Part shown: piece after piece, positions 20,957 through 31,456 of the stretch | How positions within the stretch are numbered: position 1 is the first letter of the stretch | Layout of the letters: every line of letters starts with the position of its first letter | From: an uncultured Tateyamaria sp. | GTDB lineage: Bacteria > Pseudomonadota > Alphaproteobacteria > Rhodobacterales > Rhodobacteraceae | Length of the DNA: 64,000 nucleotides | Direction of reading: 5' to 3' | Assembly (NCBI RefSeq): GCF_947497045.1 | Contig: NZ_CANMEU010000002.1 | Coordinates: 310,001 to 374,000 of the forward strand | Position numbers and translations under genes: made by a program | Notes under the pieces: generated by a model | What the model was told of the DNA's origin: nothing | Seen by the model: only the letters and a program-made list of their open reading frames with translations | Database searches by the model: none

Positions 20957-21032
20957 TGGGTTAGACAAGGCCTTGCAGGAACGGTTGCGCATGGATGTGT
21001 CGCGAAAGATCCACGAAATCAAGGGGACGACC

Positions 21033-21578
21033 ATGCCACAGCGGCCATATGTCATAGACCAGATGATCTCGGCCAAGGCCATCGCGGCCCGGATCGAGGC
21101 CTTGTGCCGCGAAATCCAGTCCGAGTTCGAAGGCACCGACAAGCTGATCGTGGTGGGCCTGTTGCGCGGCAGTTTCGTGTTCATCGCGGATCTTGTGCGC
21201 GAGTTGGACCTGCCGATCGAGGTCGATTTCCTTGAGGCCTCATCCTATGGTGATGGCATGGAAAGCAGCCGGGAAGTCCGTATTCTCAAAGACTTGCGTG
21301 GCGCAATTGAAGGGCGTGACGTGCTGGTCGTCGAAGATATCGTGGACACCGGATATACGATGCACCACGTGATCCGGCTGCTGAAAGGGCGCAAGCCTGC
21401 CAAGCTGCGCACCATTGCGCTGCTCGACAAGCCAAGCCGCCGCGAGGTCGACGTCAAAGCCAACTGGACAGGCTTTGAAATACCGGATGAATTTGTCGTG
21501 GGCTACGGGATCGACTTTGCCCAACGCAACCGGAACCTGCCCTATATCGGCAAGGTGCGGTTCACCGAAACGGGGTAA
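21033..21578 (+). CDS. hpt: Hypoxanthine phosphoribosyltransferase
   Basis: [45 protein letters not shown]; start re-placed at 21033. Confidence 0.94.
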   Translation: MPQRPYVIDQMISAKAIAARIEALCREIQSEFEGTDKLIVVGLLRGSFVFIADLVRELDLPIEVDFLEASSYGDGMESSREVRILKDLRGAIEGRDVLVVEDIVDTGYTMHHVIRLLKGRKPAKLRTIALLDKPSRREVDVKANWTGFEIPDEFVVGYGIDFAQRNRNLPYIGKVRFTETG

Positions 21579-21762
21579 CCCGCCCCACGACACCGTTGCG
21601 AATGGTGTCATCGCGTGCATATTCCGTCGCACGCCCCGCACTCACCGCTTCAATTGCGGCAATCGCGTCGCGCAAATGGCAAATCGCCACGTCGGATTGC
21701 TTGGGATCCAAGCGGCTGATGATCCCCTTCAGCGTTCTGACAATCAATGATTTGTCGCTCAT
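21562..21762 (-). CDS. Small conserved-looking hypothetical protein
   Basis: [43 protein letters not shown]...; 3' end overlaps hpt 3' end on the opposite strand. Confidence 0.5.
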   Translation of the reverse strand: MSDKSLIVRTLKGIISRLDPKQSDVAICHLRDAIAAIEAVSAGRATEYARDDTIRNGVVGRVTPFR

Positions 21763-22053
21763 ATGGCCCCCCATTGTGCCCAGCTCCCCTAAATTCTATC
21801 GTCGGTTGAACATGCGGATCTGTCAAGCAAAACCACCACACGCAAAGGTTGTTAACCCTTCGATTTCTTCCCGCTTAATCCGTGACTTACGCGAACGTCA
21901 CCATGTCACATGACGGGCCAAATGGGGCCGGGTGCAGATGGGCCATCGCCCTGCTCTCCCGCTATTTTTGCGTCGCCGGGCAGTTGTGATTATGGCGCGC
22001 GCGCTTTTTGCGCTAACACTGTGGCATAGCAACGAAAAACGGAGTTTCAAACG

Positions 22054-22530
22054 ATGCGCCTTTCCAGTCTCGCCCTGGCCACCTTCGGGATCACAGCCAT
22101 GACCGTCGCGGCCTTCGCCGCCAGTCACGCCAACCCCGCTCTTGAGGGGCCCGTCAAAGCGCGCAACGCGCAGATGGGCATGATTTCCTATCACACCGGC
22201 CTGCTTGGCAGCATGGCAAAGGGTGAAACGCCATATGATACCGCAACGGCCACCGCCGCCGCCGAAAATCTGGCTGCCGCAGCTGAAATGAACCGTGCGG
22301 TCTTGTGGGTCGAGGGCACCGAACAGGGTGCTGTCGCAGGATCGCGCGCCAAGGCTGAAATCTGGAGTGACGCTGCCGGGTTCGAGGAAAAGGCTGTCGG
22401 TCTGGAAACGGCAGCAGCGGCGATGGTCACGGCCGCCGGTACGGACCTTGAGGCCCTGCGCGGCGCGATGAAAGGTGTGGGTGATGCCTGCGGGGCCTGT
22501 CACAAACCCTATCGCGGGCCAAAGAACTAA
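22054..22530 (+). CDS. Cytochrome c' (class II c-type cytochrome)
   Basis: Signal peptide; C-terminal CGACHKPYRGPKN heme motif; four-helix-like sequence. Confidence 0.9.
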   Translation: MRLSSLALATFGITAMTVAAFAASHANPALEGPVKARNAQMGMISYHTGLLGSMAKGETPYDTATATAAAENLAAAAEMNRAVLWVEGTEQGAVAGSRAKAEIWSDAAGFEEKAVGLETAAAAMVTAAGTDLEALRGAMKGVGDACGACHKPYRGPKN

Positions 22531-22539
22531 GCGCGCGCC

Positions 22540-23433
22540 ATGGGATGGGCGTTGCGGGCTGGCGTCGTGCTGGTGGCTTTGGCAATCGGCTTGGGCTGGG
22601 TCCTGACCCGGCCCGCATCCCTGCCCGACAATTTCGCGGCGGATCACATTCCTGACCCTGAAAACGGTGCGCTGGTGTTTCATGCAGGAGGATGCGCGTC
22701 CTGTCACACCGCCCCAGAGGCCGAGACCGACGGCGCAGCCCCGCCTGTTCTGGCGGGCGGTCTGCCCTTTGTGACCGAGTTTGGCACCTTCTATGCCCCC
22801 AACATCTCACCCCATCCCGACCATGGCATCGGCGCGTGGTCTGCACAGGGATTCGCGCGGGCGGTCACGTTGGGCGTCTCACCCCAAGGGCAACATTACT
22901 ACCCGGCCTTCCCCTATGCCGCCTACCAACACGCCACCCCCGGCGATGTGGCCGACCTGTTTGCCTATATTCAGACGCTACCGCCCAGTGATGCGGTGAA
23001 CCGACCCCATGATGTCGGCTTTCCCTTCAACATCCGGCGCGGCCTGGGCCTGTGGAAGCGGTTGTTTGTGGCCAAGGATTTTGTAGTGGCAACGGACGAT
23101 CCCATCCTGCAACGCGGCCGCTATCTGGCCGAAGGGCTGAGCCATTGCACCGAGTGCCATACAAGCCGGAACGCCCTTGGCGGGCTTGATCGCGCGCGCT
23201 GGATGGCCGGTGCGCCGAACCCTTCGGGCAAGGGCACAATCCCCAATATCACACCTGCTGTCCTTGACTGGAGCGAGAACGATCTGATCGCCTACTTCAC
23301 ATCCGGCTTCACGCCCGACTATGACAGCGCAGGTGGCAAAATGGCAGAGGTGGTTGAAAACCTGTCACAACTGCCCGAGGCGGACCGTGCCGCCATCGCC
23401 GCCTATATCAAGGCCCTGCCCGCCATTCCCTGA
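22540..23433 (+). CDS. Diheme c-type cytochrome, N-terminally membrane anchored
   Basis: Two CxxCH motifs (CASCH, CTECH) after N-terminal TM segment; 9 nt after the cytochrome c' gene. Confidence 0.88.
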   Translation: MGWALRAGVVLVALAIGLGWVLTRPASLPDNFAADHIPDPENGALVFHAGGCASCHTAPEAETDGAAPPVLAGGLPFVTEFGTFYAPNISPHPDHGIGAWSAQGFARAVTLGVSPQGQHYYPAFPYAAYQHATPGDVADLFAYIQTLPPSDAVNRPHDVGFPFNIRRGLGLWKRLFVAKDFVVATDDPILQRGRYLAEGLSHCTECHTSRNALGGLDRARWMAGAPNPSGKGTIPNITPAVLDWSENDLIAYFTSGFTPDYDSAGGKMAEVVENLSQLPEADRAAIAAYIKALPAIP

Positions 23434-23438
23434 CCTGT

Positions 23439-24392
23439 TCAGGCGAGGTTCAGCTTTTTCTGCCGGGCGGCCCGCAACCGCGCAAAATCGTCACCCGCAT
23501 GATAGGACGAACGGGTCAGCGGCGTGGCCGAAACCATCAAGAACCCCTTGCCATAGGCCGCCTTTTCATAGGCTGCAAATTCGTCCGGATGCACAAAGCG
23601 ATCCACCCGGTGGTGTTTGGGGGTTGGCTGCAAATACTGACCGATAGTCAGGAAATCGATGTCGGCGGCGCGCATGTCCTCCATGACCTGCATGACCGAT
23701 TGGCGATCCTCACCAAGGCCGACCATGATGCCCGATTTGGTGAACATGGACGGGTCCAGTTCCTTGACCCGTTGCAGCAGGCGCAGGGAATGGAAGTAGC
23801 GCGCGCCCGGTCGCACCTCGGGATAAAGGCCCGGTACGGTTTCGAGGTTGTGGTTGAACACATCGGGGCGCGCATCAACAACGACCTCCAGCACACTGGG
23901 ATCACAGCGAATAAAATCTGGTGTCAGGATTTCGATGGTCGTATCGGGGCTGCGATGGCGAATGGCGCGAATGGTCTGTGCAAAGTGATCCGCCCCACCA
24001 TCCTTGATGTCATCGCGGTCCACGGACGTGATGACCACATGGTTCAAGCCCAGCTTCTCAACCGCATGGGCCACACGGCCCGGCTCGAACGCATCCAGAT
24101 CTTCGGGCGGTTTTCCGGTGGCGATGTTGCAGAACGTGCAGGCACGGGTACAGACCTCACCCATGATCATCATCGTCGCGTGGCCTTGGGACCAGCATTC
24201 GCCCACATTGGGACACCCCGCCTCTTCGCAGACCGTCACAAGGTTGTTGTCGCGCATGATCTTGGCAGTGTCGGTATAGCCTTGGCCACCGGGGGCCTTG
24301 ACCCTGATCCAGTCGGGCTTCTTGGGCTGCGGATTGTCAGGACGGCGCGCCTTTTCAGGATGGCGCTGTTCGGGAATTTTCAAATCGCGCAT
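23439..24392 (-). CDS. lipA: Lipoyl synthase
   Basis: [39 protein letters not shown]; start re-placed at 24392. Confidence 0.97.
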   Translation of the reverse strand: MRDLKIPEQRHPEKARRPDNPQPKKPDWIRVKAPGGQGYTDTAKIMRDNNLVTVCEEAGCPNVGECWSQGHATMMIMGEVCTRACTFCNIATGKPPEDLDAFEPGRVAHAVEKLGLNHVVITSVDRDDIKDGGADHFAQTIRAIRHRSPDTTIEILTPDFIRCDPSVLEVVVDARPDVFNHNLETVPGLYPEVRPGARYFHSLRLLQRVKELDPSMFTKSGIMVGLGEDRQSVMQVMEDMRAADIDFLTIGQYLQPTPKHHRVDRFVHPDEFAAYEKAAYGKGFLMVSATPLTRSSYHAGDDFARLRAARQKKLNLA

Positions 24393-24474
24393 GGGCAGAG
24401 CCTCGGAATAGTTCAGCGTTAAACTGCTTCTAACACAAGGCGGGGGCAAAAGAATACCACGCGGCGCATGGCCG

Positions 24475-24915
24475 CTATGCACCGCGCCTTTTCCACCATG
24501 CACCCACGCTCCAACGATCGCGATGGATCAACAGGATCAAAGCGATCATCGCCCCCAGCACGGCCAGATCGATGACCTGATTGCGATGAATGGGAAAGCC
24601 GCGATCATTGAGGGTAAAGGGATCGAAAAACCCCTCCCACCGGCGCAAAACCGTGAACAGATGCATCAGCGCAAGGGCCGGATAGCTGATCCAGCGCACC
24701 GCACCAACCGCAACCAACACACAGATCAGGACTTGCACGCCCGCCACCGCATAGATGGTGGTAAATTCCAGATCGATACCGTCAAAATGCCGGGCAAGCC
24801 CCTGATATTGCTTGGGCGTGATGACCTTGTGCGCCGCCCACAAAAAAATGAACCACGCCAGACCAAGGCGCAGAACCAACAGCGCCAGCCCCTCTCTATT
24901 TTGTTCCGACATCAC
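24475..24915 (-). CDS. DoxX-like integral membrane protein
   Basis: Four predicted TM helices; [21 protein letters not shown]. Confidence 0.65.
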   Translation of the reverse strand: MMSEQNREGLALLVLRLGLAWFIFLWAAHKVITPKQYQGLARHFDGIDLEFTTIYAVAGVQVLICVLVAVGAVRWISYPALALMHLFTVLRRWEGFFDPFTLNDRGFPIHRNQVIDLAVLGAMIALILLIHRDRWSVGAWWKRRGA

Positions 24916-24960
24916 ACCCCCCGCGACAAAACCTACATCCGTCCCCTAATGCCGATCCAA

Positions 24961-25020
24961 CTTCATCTTGCCAAGTAAACTCCGGGGGAGGCCGCAAGGC
25001 CGGGGGCAGAGCCCCCTGAA
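24961..25020. repeat. Possible diverged copy A of the dispersed hairpin repeat
   Basis: cttcatcttgccaagtaaactccgggggaGGCCgcaaGGCCGGGGGCagaGCCCCC; two hairpins. Confidence 0.5.
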
Positions 25021-25057
25021 ATATCGCGTCGCGCAGCGCCAATCAGATTGCGTCAGA

Positions 25058-25098
25058 CAAAAAAATGGCGCTGCAAGGGAGGGATCGCAGCGCCATTT
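25058..25098 (-). terminator. Intrinsic terminator of the DUF6456 gene
   Basis: Perfect 12-bp stem AAATGGCGCTGC/GCAGCGCCATTT, 12-nt loop, A-tract on + strand = U-tract in minus transcript. Confidence 0.8.
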
Positions 25099-25117
25099 CA
25101 ATCAGGATCAGATCAGG

Positions 25118-26254
25118 TCAGCCAATCATGCCGCCCCCCGGTCCCGTCGTCTCGTCATAATGCTGTTTCAGGCGCATCAGTGCGATGCGCAGCACGATCT
25201 TGCCGGACCGGGCTGACCAACCCAGCCGCTTTTCCGCCGACTCAAGCCCTTCAAGGTAACAACAACAGCGCAACACCACATCCGACAGACCCGGCCCAAG
25301 ATCCTTGAGCGCATGGCCCACACGACGCCGCGCGCCTTCGGGCCCATTGCCCACCCCACTGTCCTGAGCAAAACCGCCACGTCCGCCCCCTGTCAAAAAC
25401 CGATCCCAGTTTTGAGCCACGCGCGGCCCCATCTGCGCCAGTTCAAAATCTTCGCGCAGACGCTCGCCGGCGCTCACAAGATCATCCGTCAGAAAGGGTG
25501 CGCCCCCCTTGTCGCGTCGCCGCGCAAGGGCGGTCAGCGGCGACTCGGCCAGATTGTAGCGGACCTTGCGCGGCTGACCCGTCTCGTTGTCGCGCACCGT
25601 GCGTTCGCCCCACACGCGGTGCTGATCGGCAAATTCGGCTGGCGCTTCGGCCATACCGTGCAGGTCCTGCCCGGCCTCGCCCATCATGTCGGCCAAAGCG
25701 GTGCGTCCCGCTGGCGTGATCTTGTAGCGGGTGATGCGCCCGGCGGTATCTGCGACAATCCAGTCCTGCAGGGCCATGGCCTCGGCCACCTTGCGATCGA
25801 CCACCGCGGTGCGGGTGCTGGCCCCCGTTGCGCCATCACGCACAACAACGGCCTTTTCCATATCGACCGCGACAGCCAGCACCGCGCCGGTCTCGCACAG
25901 GCGGCGCAGGATACGTTGGGCATCGCGGGTCAGGGTCGGTGTATCGGGGCTTTGATCAAGTGCGACAGCATGCATATCAGAGCATTCCTTTTGTTGCGCA
26001 GGTGCAGTCGACGAACCTTTGCGGGTAACCCGTGATCCCAGCTTGCGCAGCACCGCATCAATCAGCGGATCATCGCGCCGGGTCTCGAACCGGCGAATCT
26101 GGCGCAAAACGGTAGAGGCATGGCAGCCGGACTTGCGCGCCAATTCACGGATCGGCAAACCGGCCTCGGTATGCGCAAGGTAGTGCAAGGCGGCGTCGGG
26201 CACCCATGGGGGCATCCCCGACAGCACAGGATGTGGCCTGTCAGTCTGGTACAT
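25118..26254 (-). CDS. DUF6456-type HTH regulator; candidate GafA (gene transfer agent activator) homologue
   Basis: N-terminal HTH (LPIRELARKSGCHASTVLRQIRRFETRRDDPLIDAVL) and C-terminal AGERLREDFELAQMGPRVAQNWDRF...GPGLSDVVLRCCCYLEGLESAEKRLGWSARSGKIVLRIALMRLKQHY. Confidence 0.7.
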   Translation of the reverse strand: MYQTDRPHPVLSGMPPWVPDAALHYLAHTEAGLPIRELARKSGCHASTVLRQIRRFETRRDDPLIDAVLRKLGSRVTRKGSSTAPAQQKECSDMHAVALDQSPDTPTLTRDAQRILRRLCETGAVLAVAVDMEKAVVVRDGATGASTRTAVVDRKVAEAMALQDWIVADTAGRITRYKITPAGRTALADMMGEAGQDLHGMAEAPAEFADQHRVWGERTVRDNETGQPRKVRYNLAESPLTALARRRDKGGAPFLTDDLVSAGERLREDFELAQMGPRVAQNWDRFLTGGGRGGFAQDSGVGNGPEGARRRVGHALKDLGPGLSDVVLRCCCYLEGLESAEKRLGWSARSGKIVLRIALMRLKQHYDETTGPGGGMIG

Positions 26255-26309
26255 GATGTCGTGTCCGTCCTCTTCCTACCGGGCCCAAAGTCATTGCGAG
26301 ACGCTTCGG

Positions 26310-26329
26310 TTTTCCACAGCTTATCCACA
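26310..26329 (+). promoter_or_regulatory. Tandem DnaA-box-like sequences
   Basis: TTTTCCACA (26310-26318) and perfect TTATCCACA (26321-26329). Confidence 0.65.
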
Positions 26330-26348
26330 CAACCTAAGGGTGCATTGG

Positions 26349-26363
26349 TTACTTGTTCGTTAA
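26349..26363. promoter_or_regulatory. CtrA-like box in the DUF6456/DUF6477 intergenic region
   Basis: TTAC-ttgttcg-TTAA, one mismatch from TTAA-N7-TTAA. Confidence 0.55.
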
Positions 26364-26524
26364 CATTCGTCGAGATGCCCAGCATTGTTTCTAAAAGATA
26401 AACAGTTGATAAACGAACGAACGGGTGCACCGCGCTGCACGCAACACCCGTTCAGGTTGTGCCAAGGTGAGGAAGTCACGGCCGGTGGGGATCGGTGTGA
26501 CACACACCAGAAGGAGCACCGGAA

Positions 26525-26827
26525 ATGCAAGATATCCTATCCATGTTGAACGCCCTGCACCGTCCACGCCTGTTGATGCGCGCTGCGCGTATCGGGGCCG
26601 AAGATTACCGCCGCACGGCCCATCTGCCCCGCCTGTTGGGATATGGCAGCCTGCCGCGCCACGGGGCAGCCCTAATGCGCCTGATGGAGATCGAAGGTGA
26701 TCTCAACACGATGCGCATCGGTGATGATTCGTCCTACAGCCTGTTGCGTCACATCGACATTCTGATCGCCATTGTGGGCGAGGCCCGCATTCTGCGCGCC
26801 GCTCAGGCCGATCCGGTGGCGTCCTGA
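26525..26827 (+). CDS. DUF6477-like small protein
   Basis: 100 aa, MQDILSMLNALHRPRLLMRAARIGAEDYRR...; divergent from the DUF6456 gene. Confidence 0.6.
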   Translation: MQDILSMLNALHRPRLLMRAARIGAEDYRRTAHLPRLLGYGSLPRHGAALMRLMEIEGDLNTMRIGDDSSYSLLRHIDILIAIVGEARILRAAQADPVAS

Positions 26828-26864
26828 TCGACCCGGCAGGCCCGACTACATCCGGCAGGCCCGA

Positions 26865-28409
26865 CTACATAAAGCTGTCGGGCTCTGCGGCCTTTTTCTC
26901 GGCGACATAGGTATCCAGGGCCTCGCGGATCGCTGGATCAAGCGCGGGTTGCTGGTAGTCGCCCAGCATCTTCTGAACCCGCAGGGAGGCCAGTTGCGCG
27001 GTATCGCGCGCACCTTCGTCTTCCCATGTCTCAAACGGTTTGTAGTCCAGCAGATCGGACTTCCAGAACGCCGATTTGAAGTTTTCCTGCGTGTGCGCGC
27101 AGCCAAGATAATGCCCGCCGGGGCCAACTTCTCGAATCGCATCCATCGCCTGGGCATTGGCATCCATCGACACCCCCGCCGCCAGATGATGCAACGCACC
27201 AAGCTGATCCGCATCCATCACGAATTTCTCGTAGGAACTGACCAGCCCGCCCTCAAGCCATCCGCAGGAGTGCAGCATGAAGTTCACACCCGCGAGCAGC
27301 CCCATGTTGAGCGAATTGGACGTCTCGTAAGCCGCCTGCGCGTCCGGCAGTTTCGAGCCGCAAAATGACCCGGCCGACCGATATGGCAGGCCCATGCGTC
27401 GCGCCAACTGCCCTGCCCCATATGTGATGTGCGCCGCCTCTGGCGTGCCGAAGGTGGGCGCACCCGAGTTCATGTCGATCGAGGTCACAAAGGCCCCCAT
27501 CACAACCGGTGCCCCGGCGCGGCACAGTTGGGAATAGGCAATGCCTGCCAGCACTTCGGCAAAGACCTGAGTCAACGTGCCCGCAACAGACACAGGGGCC
27601 ATGGCCCCGCCCACAATGAAGGGCGAGATGATGCAGGCTTGGTTGGCCTGGGCATAGACCTCAAGCGCGCCCATCATCACATCATCAAAGGTCATGGGTG
27701 AGTTGATGTTGATCAGGGACGTCATCACCGTGTTGTCGGCGACAAAGTCCTTACCAAACAGAATCTCAGCCATCTCGACCGAATCGCGCGCCCGGCTTGG
27801 CTCGGTCACCGATCCCATGAACGGCTTGTCCGACAGTGTCATATGGGCGTGCAGCATATCGAGGTGGCGCTTGTTCACCGCCACATCCGTCGGCTCACAG
27901 ACGGTCCCGCCCGAATGGTGCAGCCACTTGGACATGTAGCCCAGCTTCACGAAGTTGCGGAAATCCTCCATCGTGGCATAGCGGCGCCCTCCGGTGGCAT
28001 CACGCACGAACGGCGGCCCATAAACAGGGGCCAGCACAAGGTTGTTGCCCCCCACCACGACCGAACGCTCGGGGTTGCGGGCATGTTGGGTATAGGACGC
28101 AGGGGCCGTCGCACAGAGTTTGCGCGCCAGCCCCTTGGGAATACGCACCCGCTCGCCATCGATATCGGCCCCCGCATCCGCCCAGCGCTTCAAGGCCGCC
28201 GGATTGTCGGGAAAGTTCACGCCAACCTCTTGGAGGATCGTCTCGGCGTTGGTTTCGATGATGTCGAGCGCCTCTTCGGTCAGCACTTCGAAATTGGGGA
28301 TGTTCCGCTCGATGTATTTGGCCGTCTCAAAGGACACCGCCGTGCGCTCTGCCCGGCGGGCCGCACCTCCGCCCCCGCGCCCTCGTCTGCGTGTTGCCGC
28401 CTCGGTCAT
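26865..28409 (-). CDS. Trimethylamine methyltransferase (MttB) superfamily protein, non-pyrrolysine
   Basis: RIPKGLARKLCATAPASYTQHARNPERSVVVGGNNLVLAPVYGPPFVRD, YGAGQLARRMGLPYRSAGSFCGSKLPDAQAAYE; no in-frame TAG. Confidence 0.9.
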   Translation of the reverse strand: MTEAATRRRGRGGGGAARRAERTAVSFETAKYIERNIPNFEVLTEEALDIIETNAETILQEVGVNFPDNPAALKRWADAGADIDGERVRIPKGLARKLCATAPASYTQHARNPERSVVVGGNNLVLAPVYGPPFVRDATGGRRYATMEDFRNFVKLGYMSKWLHHSGGTVCEPTDVAVNKRHLDMLHAHMTLSDKPFMGSVTEPSRARDSVEMAEILFGKDFVADNTVMTSLININSPMTFDDVMMGALEVYAQANQACIISPFIVGGAMAPVSVAGTLTQVFAEVLAGIAYSQLCRAGAPVVMGAFVTSIDMNSGAPTFGTPEAAHITYGAGQLARRMGLPYRSAGSFCGSKLPDAQAAYETSNSLNMGLLAGVNFMLHSCGWLEGGLVSSYEKFVMDADQLGALHHLAAGVSMDANAQAMDAIREVGPGGHYLGCAHTQENFKSAFWKSDLLDYKPFETWEDEGARDTAQLASLRVQKMLGDYQQPALDPAIREALDTYVAEKKAAEPDSFM

Positions 28410-28599
28410 CGCTGATCCCCTTCAACCCAACTGGTGGAGTGCTGATTACCCTATCGGGATGCGCGCCGCGCGCAGATAGCGCCGCAACCGGGAAAAAAGC
28501 GACACTTCCCATCCCTGTTCCCAAAAAAATCACGGCAGGCAAGGCCGCTGGCCCGCAGCTGACCTTGCCACCAGCAGGGTGCCCGCCTATTGCACACAC

Positions 28600-30174
28600 A
28601 TGACAGATCAGACCCATGACCGCCTCCTCATCATCGACTTCGGCAGCCAGGTGACGCAGTTGATCGCGCGCCGCCTGCGCGAGTTGAATGTCTATTGCGA
28701 AATTCATCCCTATCAGAACGTCACAGATGCGTTCCTGCACGATATGGCACCGCGTGCGGTGATCCTGTCGGGAGGCCCCGACAGCGTCACCCGCGATGGC
28801 AGCCCCCGTGCGCCCGAAGCCCTTTTCACCATGGGCGTGCCCGTCCTTGGCATCTGTTATGGGCAACAGGTGATGATGCAGCAGCTTGGCGGCACTGTGA
28901 CGGGCGGCAAAATCTCGGGCGGTGGCGGCACAGCCGAATTCGGGCGCGCCTTTGTCACACCTGCAAGCCCGCTTGATCTGGTCGAGGGCTGGTTTGCCGA
29001 CGGTCGCGAGCAGGTCTGGATGAGCCACGGGGATCACGTCAGCAAACTTGCGCCGGGTTTTGAAGTCTTTGGCACCTCACCCAACGCGCCCTATGCGATC
29101 ACTGCCGACACCAGCCGCCACTTCTATGCGGTGCAGTTCCATCCCGAAGTGCACCACACCCCAATGGGCGCGAAACTCTATGAGAACTTCGTGAAGCTGG
29201 CGGGGTTTACCGGCGACTGGACGATGGGCGCATACCGCGAACAGGCGATCCAGGCGATCCGCGATCAGGTGGGCGACAAACGGGTGATCTGTGGCCTCTC
29301 GGGTGGGGTCGATTCGTCTGTGGCCGCCGTGCTGATCCACGAGGCCATCGGCGATCAACTGACCTGCGTCTTTGTCGATCACGGTCTGCTGCGCAAGAAC
29401 GAGGCGGACGAGGTCGTGGCCATGTTCCGCGACAATTACAACATCCCGCTGATCCATGCGGACGAGGCGGACCTGTTTCTGGGCGAACTCGACGGCCAGT
29501 CCGATCCTGAAACCAAGCGCAAGATTATCGGGCGGCTGTTCATCGACGTGTTCCAGAAATACGCGGATCAGGTCGAGGGGGCAGAGTTCCTCGCACAGGG
29601 CACGCTTTATCCGGACGTGATCGAATCGGTCTCGTTCAGCGGCGGTCCCTCGGTCACGATCAAATCCCACCACAATGTGGGTGGCTTGCCAGAAAAGATG
29701 GGTCTCAAACTGGTCGAACCGCTGCGCGAATTGTTCAAGGACGAGGTGCGGGCTCTGGGCCGTGAGCTCGGCCTGCCCGCCAGCTTTATCGGGCGTCACC
29801 CCTTCCCCGGCCCCGGCCTTGCGATCCGGTGTCCTGGTGAGATCACGCGGCCCAAGCTGGAAATCCTGCGCGAAGCCGACGCCGTCTATATCGACCAGAT
29901 TCGCAAGCACGGGCTTTATGACGAGATCTGGCAGGCCTTTGTTGCGATCCTGCCTGTGCGCACCGTGGGCGTGATGGGCGACGGGCGGACCTATGATTAT
30001 GCCTGCGCCTTGCGCGCGGTCACATCCGTCGATGGGATGACGGCAGACTATTACCCTTTCACGCACGAGTTTCTTGGCGAAACGGCCACACGGATCATCA
30101 ACGAGGTGCCGGGGATCAACCGGGTCACCTATGACATCACCTCGAAACCTCCGGGCACCATTGAATGGGAGTGA
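28600..30174 (+). CDS. guaA: GMP synthase (glutamine-hydrolysing)
   Basis: [78 protein letters not shown]. Confidence 0.98.
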   Translation: MTDQTHDRLLIIDFGSQVTQLIARRLRELNVYCEIHPYQNVTDAFLHDMAPRAVILSGGPDSVTRDGSPRAPEALFTMGVPVLGICYGQQVMMQQLGGTVTGGKISGGGGTAEFGRAFVTPASPLDLVEGWFADGREQVWMSHGDHVSKLAPGFEVFGTSPNAPYAITADTSRHFYAVQFHPEVHHTPMGAKLYENFVKLAGFTGDWTMGAYREQAIQAIRDQVGDKRVICGLSGGVDSSVAAVLIHEAIGDQLTCVFVDHGLLRKNEADEVVAMFRDNYNIPLIHADEADLFLGELDGQSDPETKRKIIGRLFIDVFQKYADQVEGAEFLAQGTLYPDVIESVSFSGGPSVTIKSHHNVGGLPEKMGLKLVEPLRELFKDEVRALGRELGLPASFIGRHPFPGPGLAIRCPGEITRPKLEILREADAVYIDQIRKHGLYDEIWQAFVAILPVRTVGVMGDGRTYDYACALRAVTSVDGMTADYYPFTHEFLGETATRIINEVPGINRVTYDITSKPPGTIEWE

Positions 30175-30443
30175 TCCTGACCGGCACGTTGCGCTGTGCA
30201 GACGCGGACGAGGCCGCCCACGTGCGCGCAGCACTGCCCGAACATATCCGCCTGACACGGGCCGAGGCGGGCTGCGTGTCCTTTGATGTCACCCCAACCG
30301 GGGACCCGCTGATCTGGGATGTGGCCGAAGAGTTCACGACGCCCGAAGCCTTCAACGCCCATGCCACCCGCGCCGCGGCCTCGGATTGGGCGATCCAGAC
30401 CAAGGGCATCACGCGCGACTACAAGATCACGGGCCTGCCATGA
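30165..30443 (+). CDS. Antibiotic biosynthesis monooxygenase-type (ABM) quinol monooxygenase
   Basis: [60 protein letters not shown]. Confidence 0.85.
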   Translation: MGVILTGTLRCADADEAAHVRAALPEHIRLTRAEAGCVSFDVTPTGDPLIWDVAEEFTTPEAFNAHATRAAASDWAIQTKGITRDYKITGLP

Positions 30444-31309
30444 ACCCGGTGCTGAAGGCCGCCCTGTGGATGTCGGGATCAATTGCATCCTTTTCGGTCA
30501 TGGCGGTGGCGGGGCGCGAAGTGTCCCACCACCTCGATACGTTCGAGATTCTGATGTACCGCAGTGTGGTCGGGGTTGTGATCGTGTGTGTGCTGCTGAG
30601 CGCCAGAAGCAACTGGCCCACGGTTCAGACACAGCGGATCGGCACGCACCTGCTGCGCAATCTGGCGCATTTCACGGGCCAGAACCTGTGGTTCTATGCG
30701 GTGACCGTCATACCGCTGGCCCAGGTGTTCGCTCTTGAGTTTACCTCCCCGATCTGGGTGATCGTTCTAAGCCCGCTGATCCTGGGTGAGAGACTTACCC
30801 CGGTGCGCGCCCTTGCCGCCGCGCTTGGGTTCATCGGCATTCTGATCGTGGCGCGCCCCGACATGGCAGGACTCAATGCGGGCGTGATCACCGCTGCCTC
30901 CTCTGCGATCTTCTTTGCGCTCACGATCATGCTCACCAAAAAACTGACGCGTCACGAGGGGATCGGGTCAATCCTGTTCTGGCTGACCGCGATGCAGTTG
31001 GTGATGGGGGTCCTGATGGCGGGCTATGATGGGGATATTGCGCTGCCGGACGGTCAAACCGGGCCTTGGGTCGTACTGATCGGGTGCGCAGGACTGCTGG
31101 CGCATTACTGCCTGACAAATGCGCTGTCGATCGCGCCCGCAACGGTCGTGGTGCCCATTGATTTCATCCGGTTGCCGACCATCGCGGTGATCGGAATGCT
31201 GGTCTACGGCGAAGTGGTTGATATCTGGGTCTTTGTCGGCGCGTTGATCATTTTCGGGGGCAATTACCTTAATATCTGGGTCGAAACGCGCCCAAAAAAC
31301 AGGCTGTGA
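30440..31309 (+). CDS. DMT (EamA) family transporter
   Basis: ~10 TM segments, two EamA repeats (PIWVIVLSPLILGERLTPVRALAAALGFIGILIVARP). Confidence 0.88.
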   Translation: MNPVLKAALWMSGSIASFSVMAVAGREVSHHLDTFEILMYRSVVGVVIVCVLLSARSNWPTVQTQRIGTHLLRNLAHFTGQNLWFYAVTVIPLAQVFALEFTSPIWVIVLSPLILGERLTPVRALAAALGFIGILIVARPDMAGLNAGVITAASSAIFFALTIMLTKKLTRHEGIGSILFWLTAMQLVMGVLMAGYDGDIALPDGQTGPWVVLIGCAGLLAHYCLTNALSIAPATVVVPIDFIRLPTIAVIGMLVYGEVVDIWVFVGALIIFGGNYLNIWVETRPKNRL

Positions 31310-31456
31310 CCCGAAAGTCACAAATAAATGACGCTTCGTCACGACGCTCCGTTGTGCCCTAGGGTCATTATTGACCGACAGGGGTTGAAAAATGCTAGTT
31401 CCACCCCAACGCGCATTGTGGGGGAACACGAATGCGCATTTTTGGGAGGACTAAAA

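Noticed and set aside
21562-21774. Regulatory antisense to hpt
   Set aside because: Overlap is only about 17 bp at the 3' ends; ordinary convergent packing.
26255-26524. Chromosomal replication origin, because of DnaA and CtrA sites
   Set aside because: Only one perfect and one near DnaA box, no long AT-rich unwinding region, and no origin-linked genes (hemE, parAB, mnmE/gidA, dnaA) nearby; a promoter role is more likely.
26865-28409. Pyrrolysine-containing trimethylamine methyltransferase
   Set aside because: The 514-aa frame is open throughout without an in-frame amber codon.
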